Of a stretch of 64,000 nt of DNA, positions 42,847 to 50,157 are shown piece after piece. Below the pieces are notes generated by a model. That model had not been told where the DNA came from, ran no database searches, and was given only the letters and a program-made list of their open reading frames with translations. This DNA is from Asanoa iriomotensis. GTDB taxonomy: Bacteria; Actinomycetota; Actinomycetes; Mycobacteriales; Micromonosporaceae. The stretch covers positions 1-64,000 of the forward strand of contig NZ_BONC01000003.1 in the NCBI RefSeq assembly GCF_016862515.1. The letters are read 5' to 3'. The translations under genes and the position numbers were made by a program. Position 1 is the stretch's first letter; every line of letters starts with the position of its first letter.

Positions 42847-43752
42847 CTAGGGGGTCGCGGCGGTGAGTCGTCGCAGGGCAGCCTGGGCGGGCGGCCCCCA
42901 GGTGGGTTTGCCGCCGGGGCCGTCGTCGTCGCCGATGAGGATGCCGCTGAGGACGCGGGCCATGGCCCAGCCGCGGGTGCGGCGCATGGTGGCGGTGTCC
43001 GCGGTCGGCCGGTAGGCCGCGTAGAACTCGTCCGTGCTGTGGTCGGGCAGCAGGAGCCAAGCGGCGGCGAGGTCGTAGGCGGGGTCGCCGGCGCAGAGGT
43101 CACCGAAGTCGACGACGCCACAGATGGTGCCGTCGGCGGTGAGGACGTTGGCCGGGTGGAGGTCGGCGTGGATCCACAGTGGCGGGCCCGTCCATGGCGG
43201 CGCCGTGACCGCGTCGTGCCAGACGGCGCGCACGGCGTCCGGGTCGCGAATCAGCCCGCGTTGCGTGGCGGCGGCGAGCCCGGCGGCGAACTGGTCGGCG
43301 CGGTCGGCCAGCGGCCCACCGCGGTCGCGACCCGCGGGCGCGCCGCCAGGGGCGGGTTGGTGAAGCGCCGTCAGGAAGGCGGCCAAGGATTCGGCCGCCT
43401 CCGCGCCGCGCGTGACCGGGATGCGGTCGGCCGGTGTGCCGGGAACCCAGGTGGTGATGAGCCAGGGTCGGGGGAACCGTGCGGAAGGTTCGCCGAGTCG
43501 CTGCGGCACGGGGATCGGCAGCGGAAGGCGTGTGGCCAGCGAGGGCAACCAGGTGTGCTCGTTGTGCAGCAGTTGGTCCGCGGACGCGGTCGCCCAGGGA
43601 ACCCGGACGGCGAGGTCGTCACCGAGCCGCCAGAGCTGGTTGTCCCAGCCACGCGCGCCGAGCCGCACAGGGCGATCGGCGAGGTCAGGATGCTGGTCAC
43701 GGACCAGACCCCGGATCAGCTCCGCGGTGATCTCGACCCCGCCATCCCTCAT
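42847..43752 (-). CDS. Aminoglycoside phosphotransferase-like (APH-fold) kinase
   Basis: A 301-residue kinase-like protein. The nucleotide-binding Lys is replaced by DDLAVRVPW in the usual strand, the Brenner motif is WIHADLHPANVL with catalytic Asp, and the metal-binding motif is CGVVDFGDLCAGDPAYDLAA. This pattern is found in the large APH/ChoK family of actinomycetes that phosphorylate antibiotics, sugars or unknown metabolites, so resistance should not be assumed. ATG 43752 is the start. It is convergent with the CopD-CtaG gene (3 bp gap). Confidence 0.85.
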   Translation of the reverse strand: MRDGGVEITAELIRGLVRDQHPDLADRPVRLGARGWDNQLWRLGDDLAVRVPWATASADQLLHNEHTWLPSLATRLPLPIPVPQRLGEPSARFPRPWLITTWVPGTPADRIPVTRGAEAAESLAAFLTALHQPAPGGAPAGRDRGGPLADRADQFAAGLAAATQRGLIRDPDAVRAVWHDAVTAPPWTGPPLWIHADLHPANVLTADGTICGVVDFGDLCAGDPAYDLAAAWLLLPDHSTDEFYAAYRPTADTATMRRTRGWAMARVLSGILIGDDDGPGGKPTWGPPAQAALRRLTAATP

Positions 43753-43777
43753 GCGTAGCAACGGTAGCGGCGGCTTT

Positions 43778-44617
43778 CTACCGTGCCGGGTCTGGCCATC
43801 CTCCGGCGAGGCCGAGCAGCGTGAGCCGTTCGGCCGTCGGAGTGCCGGGCAGCGGTGAAAAGATGGCGAGGATCTGGGAACGGTCCTCGTCGACGAGGAA
43901 CTGGCAGTCGAAGTCGAGCAGCCCGACCTGGGGATGCCGGATCCGTTTGTGGCGACGGCGCAGCACCGCGACGTCGTGCAGGTTCCAGAGCGCGGTGAAC
44001 TCCGGGCTGTCGGCCAGCAGGAGCGACACGAGCGACCGGGCCGGAGCATCGTCGCGGCGGGTCACCGCGGCGCGCAGGTCCGCGACCAGCGCGCGGGATT
44101 CCGCGCCATGGTCCTCGACGGGGTAACCGTTGCGCGCGGCGGGCTCGCAGAACCAGCGATAGATGAAGCTCTCCGTCAAGCTGTCCCTGCCGGACGGAGG
44201 GCCGAAGACGGCACGCGCCAAACCGTTCTGCACGAGGGTCTCGCCGAGATCGGTCATCACCTGGGCCGGCACGTCGGTCAGCGCGTCGAGGACGGTGAGC
44301 AATGCCGGGGCGACATGCCGATCGTCTCTGTGGCGTCCGGGGACGGGGTGACCGGTGAGCCGGTAGAGGTGGTCGCGCTCGTCCTGACTCAGCCGCAGCG
44401 CACGGGTCAGCGACCGCACCACGACCTCGGACGGCACCGCGGTCGCCCGTTGCTGCTCGAGCCGGGTGTAGTAGTCGGTCGAGACGCCGGCCAGGGCCGC
44501 GACCTCTTCGCGTCGCAGTCCCGCGGTCCGCCGCCGGCCGGCCGCGGGCAAGCCGACCTCGCCGGGGCTCAGCGCGGCCCGGCGCGTCCGCAGGAAGTCG
44601 GCCAGTTGCGCATCCAC
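43778..44617 (-). CDS. XRE-family regulator with MmyB-like ligand domain
   Basis: A 279-residue regulator. The N-terminal HTH (LADFLRTRRAALSPGEVGLP, GLRREEVAALAGVSTDYYTR LEQ) is followed by the MmyB-like domain (~100-275; DALTDVPAQVMTDLGETLVQ and SPEFTALWNLHDVAVLRRRH), which is thought to bind a fatty-acid-like or aromatic ligand. Such regulators typically control a divergent short-chain dehydrogenase; exactly that arrangement is present here (SDR start 117 bp away). Confidence 0.92.
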   Translation of the reverse strand: MDAQLADFLRTRRAALSPGEVGLPAAGRRRTAGLRREEVAALAGVSTDYYTRLEQQRATAVPSEVVVRSLTRALRLSQDERDHLYRLTGHPVPGRHRDDRHVAPALLTVLDALTDVPAQVMTDLGETLVQNGLARAVFGPPSGRDSLTESFIYRWFCEPAARNGYPVEDHGAESRALVADLRAAVTRRDDAPARSLVSLLLADSPEFTALWNLHDVAVLRRRHKRIRHPQVGLLDFDCQFLVDEDRSQILAIFSPLPGTPTAERLTLLGLAGGWPDPAR

Positions 44618-44733
44618 CGTTTCAGTGTCCGCGCCGCGTGCTCGGTTGCCAGGGTGAAACTCACTCTGCCAAGGCCACCGGAACCGCCGCAGGCTGGATC
44701 GCGACCGATCCGATCGATCTTGGGAGCAGCACC

Positions 44734-45564
44734 ATGTCCACCTGGTTCCTCACCGGCGCTTCCCGCGGGCTCGGCGCCCACTGGGCCGAAGCCATCCTGG
44801 AGCGTGGCGACAACCTCGCCGCCTCGGCGCGCGACGCCGCGACGCTGAAGCCATTGACCGACCGCTACGGCGACCGGGTGCTCGCGCTCGAGCTGGACGT
44901 CACCGACGTCGCCGCCGTCGACGCCGCGGTCGACGCGGCCGAGCAGCGCTTCGGCGGCATCGACCTGCTCGTCAACAACGCCGGGCACATGCTGCACGGG
45001 ACGGTGGAGGAAGTCAGCGCCGAGCAGGCCCGCGCGCAGATGGACGTCAACTACTTCGGTGCGCTGTGGACCACGCGGGCCGTGCTGCCCGGCATGCGCC
45101 GGCGTCGCGGTGGCCGGATCATGCAGGTCTCCTCCATCGGGGGCCTGGTCGCCTATCCGGCGTTGGGCATCTACCAGGCGTCGAAGTGGGCCCTCGAAGC
45201 GATGAGCCAGTCGCTGGCCGCCGAGGTCGCCGCCTACGACATCCACGTCACGCTGATCGAGCCCATCATGTTTCCCACCGACCTGGCGGCCGCCTCACCA
45301 CAGGCACCGCGAATGCCCGCGTACGCGCATGCTCACGAAGCCCTCTACGCCGGCGCGGCCAGCTCCGGGTTCGTGCCCGGAGACCCCGCCGCCACCGCGC
45401 GGGCGATCCTCGCGCTCGCCGACACCCCGAACCCGCCGCTGCGCGTGCTGTTCGGCATCAACGGGCTTGACGCGCTGCGCACCGAGTACGCCGGCCGCCT
45501 CGCCGGGCTCGAGGAATGGGACCACATCTCACGGCTCGCTCAAGGCGTTGCCGGGCGCCGGTAG
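44734..45564 (+). CDS. Short-chain dehydrogenase/reductase
   Basis: A 276-residue NAD(P)-dependent oxidoreductase. The cofactor motif is TGASRGLG near the N-terminus, NNAGHML follows, and the catalytic Ser is in MQVSSIGGLV with YQASK carrying Tyr and Lys. It belongs to the classical SDR group that reduces carbonyls of unknown substrates. ATG 44734 has GGGAGC upstream. It is divergent from the MmyB-type regulator and probably its target. The 3' end overlaps the convergent TetR gene by 25 bp. Confidence 0.93.
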   Translation: MSTWFLTGASRGLGAHWAEAILERGDNLAASARDAATLKPLTDRYGDRVLALELDVTDVAAVDAAVDAAEQRFGGIDLLVNNAGHMLHGTVEEVSAEQARAQMDVNYFGALWTTRAVLPGMRRRRGGRIMQVSSIGGLVAYPALGIYQASKWALEAMSQSLAAEVAAYDIHVTLIEPIMFPTDLAAASPQAPRMPAYAHAHEALYAGAASSGFVPGDPAATARAILALADTPNPPLRVLFGINGLDALRTEYAGRLAGLEEWDHISRLAQGVAGRR

Positions 45565-46163
45565 ACGCCGTACCACCAGGTCTGTGCCAGTTCGTGAGCG
45601 AAGGCGGCGTCGGCGGCGGGTTCGCGGAGGGTGATGTGGTCGACGATGGCCCGCTCGCCGCCGATGACGATCAGCCGGGCGACGCTGACCAGGTCCACGC
45701 TCGTGGCGACCCGGCCGGCCTGTTGCTCGGCGCGCAGCAGCGCCGTCGTTCGGTCGACGAACTGGGTGAGCCCGTCGTTCCAGAAGTCCCGCACGGTCGC
45801 GTCGTAGCCGGCGACCTCGTTGATCGCCCGTACGACGGCGGCATGTTCCCGGTAGATCCGCAGCACGTCCCGGAAACCGCTCGCCATCCCGTCGAGGCCG
45901 TCCGCGGGCGTCCATGCCGAGGCGACGCCGAAGGACGTGGTCACCATGTCGCTGGCCAGCCGCATGACCAGGTCGACCTTGTCGCGGAAGTGCGCGTAGA
46001 AGGTCGAGCGGGCAACACCGGCCTCGGTGGCGATCTGCTGCACGCCGAGCTCGGTGAAATTGGCGCCGGCCGTCAACAAACGCCGCGTCGCGGCCAGGAT
46101 GTCCGCCTCGGCCGACGTGGGCCGGCCGGGGCTCGCGGCCCGGCGCCGTGTGATGGATGGCAC
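45540..46163 (-). CDS. TetR-family transcriptional regulator
   Basis: A 207-residue repressor. The HTH is ILAATRRLLTAGANFTELGV and QQIATEAGVARSTFYAHFRD KVDL; the C-terminal ~140 residues are the helical ligand domain with IREAV-like FRDVLRIYREHAAVVRAINE. It is divergent from an aldo-keto reductase gene with palindromes in between, so it probably represses that gene and itself in response to a small hydrophobic compound. The 3' end overlaps the SDR gene. Confidence 0.92.
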   Translation of the reverse strand: MPSITRRRAASPGRPTSAEADILAATRRLLTAGANFTELGVQQIATEAGVARSTFYAHFRDKVDLVMRLASDMVTTSFGVASAWTPADGLDGMASGFRDVLRIYREHAAVVRAINEVAGYDATVRDFWNDGLTQFVDRTTALLRAEQQAGRVATSVDLVSVARLIVIGGERAIVDHITLREPAADAAFAHELAQTWWYGVYRRPATP

Positions 46164-46205
46164 GGCCGCAACACTACACCCTGCCCGGACACCGTGTAGC
46201 GTAAT

Positions 46206-46227
46206 TGTCGGACACGATGTCCGGACA
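46206..46227. promoter_or_regulatory. Candidate TetR operator(s)
   Basis: TGTCGGACA (46206-46214) and the perfect palindrome TGTCCGGACA (46218-46227) are two near-copies of one site. A further pair CTACAC (46174) and GTGTAG (46194) lies closer to the tetR start. All fall between the divergent TetR and aldo-keto reductase genes. Confidence 0.6.
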
Positions 46228-46252
46228 GCGTGACGTGAGAACGGGGCAGATC

Positions 46253-47299
46253 ATGAAGTACCGGCTGCTGGGGCGCACCGGCGTATGGGTTTCCGAAATC
46301 GCTCTCGGCACCATGACCTTCGGCGGCCGGGACCACCCGAACCCCGTGCACCGCATGCTCGGCGCGCTGGGCCAGGAGGAGGTCGACCGAGTGGTCGGCA
46401 CGGCGCTCGACGCCGGGATCAACTTCGTCGACACCGCCGACGTGTACGCGGACGGCGAGAGCGAACAGTTGCTCGGCCGGGCCATCGGGAACCGCCGCCG
46501 CGACGTGGTGATCGGCACCAAGCTGCACGCGCCCGTCGGACCGGGTCCCAACGACCAGGGCCTGTCCCGGCTGCACGTGATGCGGGCGCTGGAGGACAGC
46601 CTGCGCCGCCTCGGCACGGACTACATCGACCTCTACCAGATCCACAACCACGACCACGTGACGCCGATCGAGGAGACGCTCAGCGCGCTGGACGACGCCG
46701 TGCGGCAGGGCAAGGTCCGCTACATCGGCAGCTCCAACCTCGCCGCGTGGCAGATCAGCAAGGCACTGGGCGTGTCGGCCCTGCACAACCAGGCGCGGTT
46801 CGTCTCCAACCAGACGCACTACTCGCTGGTCTCCCGCGACGCCGAACGCGACCTGGTGCCGATGGCTGAGGACGCGGGCCTGAGCCTGACGGTGTGGAGC
46901 CCGCTCGCCGGGGGCTTCCTGTCGGGCAAGTTCGACCGCGGCGGGGTGGCCGCCGAAGCGGATTCCCGCCGGGTCCAGGTTGGCAGGGACTTCGTACCGT
47001 TCGACGAGGAGGCCGGCTTCGCGGTCCTCGACGTGCTGCGGGAGGTGGCGGCACGCCACGAGGTCACCCCGGCGCGCGTCGCCATCGCCTGGCTGCTGGC
47101 CCAGCGCGCGGTCACCAGCGTCGTGGTCGGCGCGCGCAAGCTGGAGCAGCTCACGGACAACATCGCCGCCAGCGACCTGACCCTGACGGCCGCTGACCTT
47201 GCCGAACTCGACGAGGTCAGCCGCCCGCCGGTCGCCTACCCGAACTGGATCCAAGCGGCCTTCGGCCCCAACCGCATCCCGGCCGCCAACCGGGATTAG
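46253..47299 (+). CDS. Aldo/keto reductase
   Basis: A 348-residue NADPH-dependent oxidoreductase with a TIM barrel. The start MKYRLLGRTGVWVSEIALGT is typical of the YhdN/Tas group, the catalytic Asp/Tyr pair is in NFVDTADVYADGESEQLLGR, the Lys in VIGTKLHA and the His in YQIHNHDHVTPIEET. The NADPH-binding end is SVVVGARKLEQLTDNIAASD. Substrate unknown. It is probably controlled by the divergent TetR. ATG 46253 lies 26 bp past the operator candidates. The stop TAG shares TTAG with the convergent remnant. Confidence 0.93.
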   Translation: MKYRLLGRTGVWVSEIALGTMTFGGRDHPNPVHRMLGALGQEEVDRVVGTALDAGINFVDTADVYADGESEQLLGRAIGNRRRDVVIGTKLHAPVGPGPNDQGLSRLHVMRALEDSLRRLGTDYIDLYQIHNHDHVTPIEETLSALDDAVRQGKVRYIGSSNLAAWQISKALGVSALHNQARFVSNQTHYSLVSRDAERDLVPMAEDAGLSLTVWSPLAGGFLSGKFDRGGVAAEADSRRVQVGRDFVPFDEEAGFAVLDVLREVAARHEVTPARVAIAWLLAQRAVTSVVVGARKLEQLTDNIAASDLTLTAADLAELDEVSRPPVAYPNWIQAAFGPNRIPAANRD

Positions 47300-47562
47300 C
47301 CGCCGCGCAAGAGGTCGAGGAAGTGCTGACACGCTTCGCCTTCGGTCCGGAAGGTGCGTAGGCCAGTCTTCAGTCCGCGCTCGGCGTAGTAGACCTCCCA
47401 GCCTTCTAGACCGTGGTCGAGCACGTAACGTTCGCCGGCTCCGGGGCCTCCGTGCAGCCGGTAGCTGTCCGGTGGAAGCCCACGCGCGCAGTTCCGTGTC
47501 GTACTTGGCGAGCAGCCGGATCGGGCCCTCGTCGAAGCGTCTCTGCCCAGAGGACTGGCCGT
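47296..47562 (-). pseudogene. Frameshifted immunity-like gene remnant
   Basis: Minus-strand translation gives two adjoining pieces in different frames. One piece is RRFDEGPIRLLAKYDTELRA followed by WASTG (about 47545-47470). The other is DSYRLHGGPGAGERYVLDHG, then WEVYYAERGLKTGLRTFRTE and ACQHFLDLLRGG, to the stop at 47296. Joined across a one-base indel near 47466-47475 they make a ~85-residue protein of the kind found as immunity proteins beside polymorphic toxins (WxVYYxERG ... TExEAC). No toxin gene is attached and no start codon is clear, so I call it a remnant. Confidence 0.5.
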
Positions 47563-47624
47563 CCCAAGGTCCCGAGCGACGGTGACCGCGTGCGCGTTCG
47601 AGTGCGGTCGCCGGAATGTTTTAC

Positions 47625-47635
47625 GCGTTATACGC
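47625..47635. promoter_or_regulatory. Inverted repeat over the toxin-antitoxin promoter
   Basis: GCGT-TAT-ACGC (47625-47635) overlaps the probable -10 TATACG (47629-47634) of the TA pair, where an RHH antitoxin would be expected to bind. Confidence 0.4.
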
Positions 47636-47642
47636 TGTCTGG

Positions 47643-47918
47643 GTGACCGAGCGGGAATACGGCTGGACCGAGGCCGGCAAGGCGAGCGCGGCACGGCACG
47701 GGGTGTCCGCGCGGGAGACGATCGAGGCGCTGTTCTCGACCCAACGGATCGAGAACCATCTCGGGACACTTCTGCTCGCGGTGGCCGGCTCGGCCGATTC
47801 GGCGCGGGTGATCGTGGTTTTGTGCGAGCGGACAGGCGGGGTCAACAGCTACGCGATCCTGGCCGCGCGACCGGCCACGCCCGAAGAGGTCAAGCAGTGG
47901 ATGGAGGGAACGCGATGA
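47643..47918 (+). CDS. BrnT-like toxin of a type II TA pair
   Basis: A 91-residue protein. YGWTEAGKASAARHGVSARE followed by TIEALF matches the start of BrnT-type RNase toxins (W-E-A/K ... RHGVS ... E), and the end LAARPATPEEVKQWMEG matches their RPAT helix. The match is by pattern only. GTG 47643 is the likely start, leaderless after TATACG; ATG 47616 is an alternative. The stop overlaps the antitoxin ATG (ATGA), and toxin-first order is usual for BrnT-BrnA. Confidence 0.6.
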   Translation: MTEREYGWTEAGKASAARHGVSARETIEALFSTQRIENHLGTLLLAVAGSADSARVIVVLCERTGGVNSYAILAARPATPEEVKQWMEGTR

Positions 47919-48202
47919 CGGTGCACCCGGATCCCAGGACCATGAGCCGGGACGAACTTGTGGCCTACTTCGACAGCGGCGGAGACATCTCGGAACTGCT
48001 GCGCGGCGCCGCTGTCGGTCCGGACCTCGGCCCGGCGCCGGATCCGGAGAGCGTCCCGATGATCGTGACCGGGGTGCGGCTCTCCGCGGCGGCCGTGCAG
48101 CGACTGGACGAGCTGGCCGGCAACGACAAGGCAGGCCGGTCAGGTTTGATCCGCCGGGCGATCGACGAGTTCCTGGCGCGGCATACACCCGAAACCGCCT
48201 GA
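47915..48202 (+). CDS. Ribbon-helix-helix antitoxin
   Basis: A 95-residue protein. The C-terminal half is a ribbon-helix-helix domain: strand MIVTGVRLSAAAVQRLDELA and helix GRSGLIRRAIDEFLARHT. The N-terminal half (SRDELVAYFDSGGDISELL) is helical and acidic, suited to wrap the toxin. It overlaps the toxin gene by 4 bp (ATGA) and should both neutralise it and repress the shared promoter. Family assignment (BrnA/CopG-like) is from fold only. Confidence 0.7.
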   Translation: MTVHPDPRTMSRDELVAYFDSGGDISELLRGAAVGPDLGPAPDPESVPMIVTGVRLSAAAVQRLDELAGNDKAGRSGLIRRAIDEFLARHTPETA

Positions 48203-48299
48203 ACAGCGGCGTCGTGACGCAGGCCAGCGATGTCTGAGCCAACGTGCCGTTGGATCTGACGTCGCATACCGCGGACCGCGGCCACCCACCGTGGGGTCT

Positions 48300-48316
48300 C
48301 CGGGGGTCGCCCCCGG
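48300..48316 (+). terminator. Hairpin downstream of the TA pair
   Basis: CCGGGGG-TCG-CCCCCGG is a perfect 7-bp-arm hairpin ~100 bp after the antitoxin stop. No T-tract. Confidence 0.5.
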
Positions 48317-48326
48317 AACCGGAATG

Positions 48327-48383
48327 CCAAATGGCTTCCTAGTCCGTGGCCGCGAAGCGGACACGGACTAGCAAGCCATTTGG
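48327..48383. repeat. 22-bp inverted repeat abutting the tRNA 3' end
   Basis: The arms 48327-48348 and 48362-48383 match at 21 of 22 positions around a 13-nt loop. The last three bases of the right arm (48381-48383) are the encoded CCA of the tRNA on the minus strand. The hairpin may terminate or process the tRNA transcript, or be part of an old insertion site. Confidence 0.8.
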
Positions 48384-48458
48384 TGGGGTCGGCGGGACTC
48401 GAACCCGCACTGAAACGGTCCTAAGCCGTTTGCCTCATGCCAATTGGGCTACGACCCC
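48384..48458 (-). tRNA. tRNA with UAG anticodon (Leu, CUA) but short variable loop
   Basis: Minus-strand cloverleaf: acceptor GGGGTCG/CGACCCC, anticodon stem AACGG/CCGTT with loop CTTAGGA (anticodon TAG), variable loop TCAGT (5 nt), T arm GCGGG-TTCGAGT-CCCGC, discriminator A, and CCA encoded next to it (48383-48381). The anticodon predicts a leucine tRNA for CUA, but bacterial leucine tRNAs have a long variable arm, and this one is type I. The D stem is only three good pairs (GCC/GGC). The charging identity is therefore uncertain. It could be a duplicated or recruited tRNA with an altered anticodon. Confidence 0.8.
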
Positions 48459-48639
48459 GCTCTGGTATACCAGCTAGCGCGACTTGTTGGAACAGGTTAG
48501 TGGACACTCGATCGGATGACCCGGCTCTGGTGCACGTGTTTCAGCAGTTAACACATGCGACGAAAGGTGAAGTTGACTCGGGCTGGACGCTTGCTCGCTA
48601 ACCTGATTGCACGTGGTCACGGGTGGACGGGGGTCGTCG

Positions 48640-49794
48640 ATGACCAGCAGTAATGCCATGCGTGCCATGGCGGCTGGCGCGGTTCTGGCGACGTCGTTGG
48701 TGGTCGCGGGTGCGTTGCGATCGACTGTTGAGCCGGGTCCGTCGGCGGAGGCGGTGGTCGCGCGTGGCGCGGACGGGCGCGTGGCAGCTGCCCCCGGTAC
48801 GCCCGGTGCCCCGCCTGCGGTCGGCATACCGGTCAACGGCAGTGGGGCCGGTCTTGCGACCGCGGCGCCGGGGGAGTTGCCCGAGGGTTGCGCGGCGCCG
48901 GACCGACGCATCGACCTGTACGCCGAGGAGTTGCCGCCAGACCCGCGGACCGGTCAGGTGCGGCTCGGTTACGGGCTCACTCCGGAGACGGCCGACTATC
49001 CCGGGCCGACGCTGGAGATGATCGAGGGTGAATGCTTGGCGCTCACCCTCTACGACGAAGTGCCGTCGGAGACGCTCGAGGCGCTGCGAACCGACCCGGA
49101 CCAGCCGCTCGGTGTGTCCGTGCACGCGCACGGTGTCAAATACACACCCTCGTCCGACGGTACGGCGCACAACGACTCGTACGTGGCGCCGGGCGAGTCA
49201 CGCACTTACTACTGGTATGCCAAGCCGGGGACGGCCGGGTACTGGTGGTACCACGACCACGTGGTCGGTGGTCCACATGGGACGACCGGCATCGGGTCAG
49301 GGTTGCTCGGCGGGCTCATCGTCCGCCGGCCGGACGACGTGCGGCCCGACCGCACCTATGTGACCGCGTTCGGTGACGGGCAGACCATCAATCTGCGGCA
49401 CGGGCCCAACGTCGACACCTGCGACCCGCAGGATCCCCGGCCCAGCAACACCTGCCTGGTCGCTGTGGTGGGTGAGACGGTGGAGTTCGTCGTCATCGGC
49501 ATCGGGAACGACACCCATACGTTCCACATACACGGCCACTCCTGGGCCGACACCCGAACCGGCCGTGTCGACAGCACCGACCGGGCGCTGGTCGACTCGG
49601 TCCGGGTCATCGACAACAAGACGCTCGGCCCCGGCGATTCGTTCGGTGTGACGATCACCGCTGGTGACTCGGTGGGTCCGGGGCACTGGATGCTGCACTG
49701 CCACATGCAGTTTCACACCGACGCGGGGATGTCGACGATGCTGCACGTCCTGGACAAGAACGGCAGGATCCCAGCGCATGCCGACCACCACTGA
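48640..49794 (+). CDS. Secreted two-domain multicopper oxidase
   Basis: A 384-residue exported oxidase. An N-terminal hydrophobic segment (AMAAGAVLATSLVVAGALRS) acts as signal peptide. All four copper motifs are present: HAHG, WYHDH, HTFHIHGHSW and HCHMQFHTDAGM, so both the trinuclear and the type 1 sites can form. The size suits two-domain (small laccase-like) enzymes. The Met-rich loop of CueO-type copper oxidases is absent, so a phenol/metal oxidase or laccase role is equally possible. Located ~6 kb from the CopC/CopD genes. ATG 48640 precedes the signal segment. Confidence 0.92.
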   Translation: MTSSNAMRAMAAGAVLATSLVVAGALRSTVEPGPSAEAVVARGADGRVAAAPGTPGAPPAVGIPVNGSGAGLATAAPGELPEGCAAPDRRIDLYAEELPPDPRTGQVRLGYGLTPETADYPGPTLEMIEGECLALTLYDEVPSETLEALRTDPDQPLGVSVHAHGVKYTPSSDGTAHNDSYVAPGESRTYYWYAKPGTAGYWWYHDHVVGGPHGTTGIGSGLLGGLIVRRPDDVRPDRTYVTAFGDGQTINLRHGPNVDTCDPQDPRPSNTCLVAVVGETVEFVVIGIGNDTHTFHIHGHSWADTRTGRVDSTDRALVDSVRVIDNKTLGPGDSFGVTITAGDSVGPGHWMLHCHMQFHTDAGMSTMLHVLDKNGRIPAHADHH

Positions 49795-49800
49795 CCCTCG

Positions 49801-50091
49801 CTACCGGTCGCTGTCGGGTGACGTGAGGATCCGGGTCTGGGGTGTGCCGGCCAGCGCGGGTGCGCGGTCGGGATTGGACCAGACCGTGGTCCGCAGGAAG
49901 ACGAGGAACTGCTGTGCGGCCGCGACCGTGGCGAAGTCCAGGTCGACCGTGACGTACCGCTGATCGTCGACCGGGCACAGGATGCGGTGCTGTTGGACCC
50001 CGGCGCGGTCGCGTGCGGTGGCGAACGAGTTGAACGTGCGCCGCCAGGTCTCGTAATCGGTGATCGGGTGTTCGATTCTCAGCGTTGGCAT
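49801..50091 (-). CDS. Small dimeric alpha/beta-barrel protein (monooxygenase/cyclase-like)
   Basis: A 96-residue protein. The start MPTLRIEHPITDYETWRRTF and the end of the first repeat VTVDLDFATVAAAQQFLVFL fit the ferredoxin-like alpha/beta barrel of ABM/SnoaL-cyclase relatives. No catalytic residue can be assigned. It is divergent from a LuxR regulator (66 bp), which may control it, and convergent with the multicopper oxidase. Confidence 0.7.
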   Translation of the reverse strand: MPTLRIEHPITDYETWRRTFNSFATARDRAGVQQHRILCPVDDQRYVTVDLDFATVAAAQQFLVFLRTTVWSNPDRAPALAGTPQTRILTSPDSDR

Positions 50092-50157
50092 GACCCGACG
50101 CTACGTTCGCCGTGTCGGCGGACATATCCCAGATTTCTGGGTAGTTACCGTTGGTCC

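Larger units (their letters stand above)
48203..48639. other. 437-bp region between TA pair and multicopper oxidase
   Basis: It has no protein gene. It holds the terminator-like hairpin at 48300, the 22-bp inverted repeat, the odd tRNA, and ~180 bp of promoter region for the multicopper oxidase. In that last part I see no clear operator. Confidence 0.6.

Noticed and set aside
42847-43752. Antibiotic resistance gene (aminoglycoside phosphotransferase)
   Set aside because: The APH-fold family is broad in actinomycetes and nothing in the sequence or context shows an aminoglycoside substrate, so only the fold is called.
48327-48458. Integration (att) site of a mobile element at the tRNA
   Set aside because: There is no integrase, no second copy of the tRNA 3' end in the window, and no phage or plasmid genes nearby.
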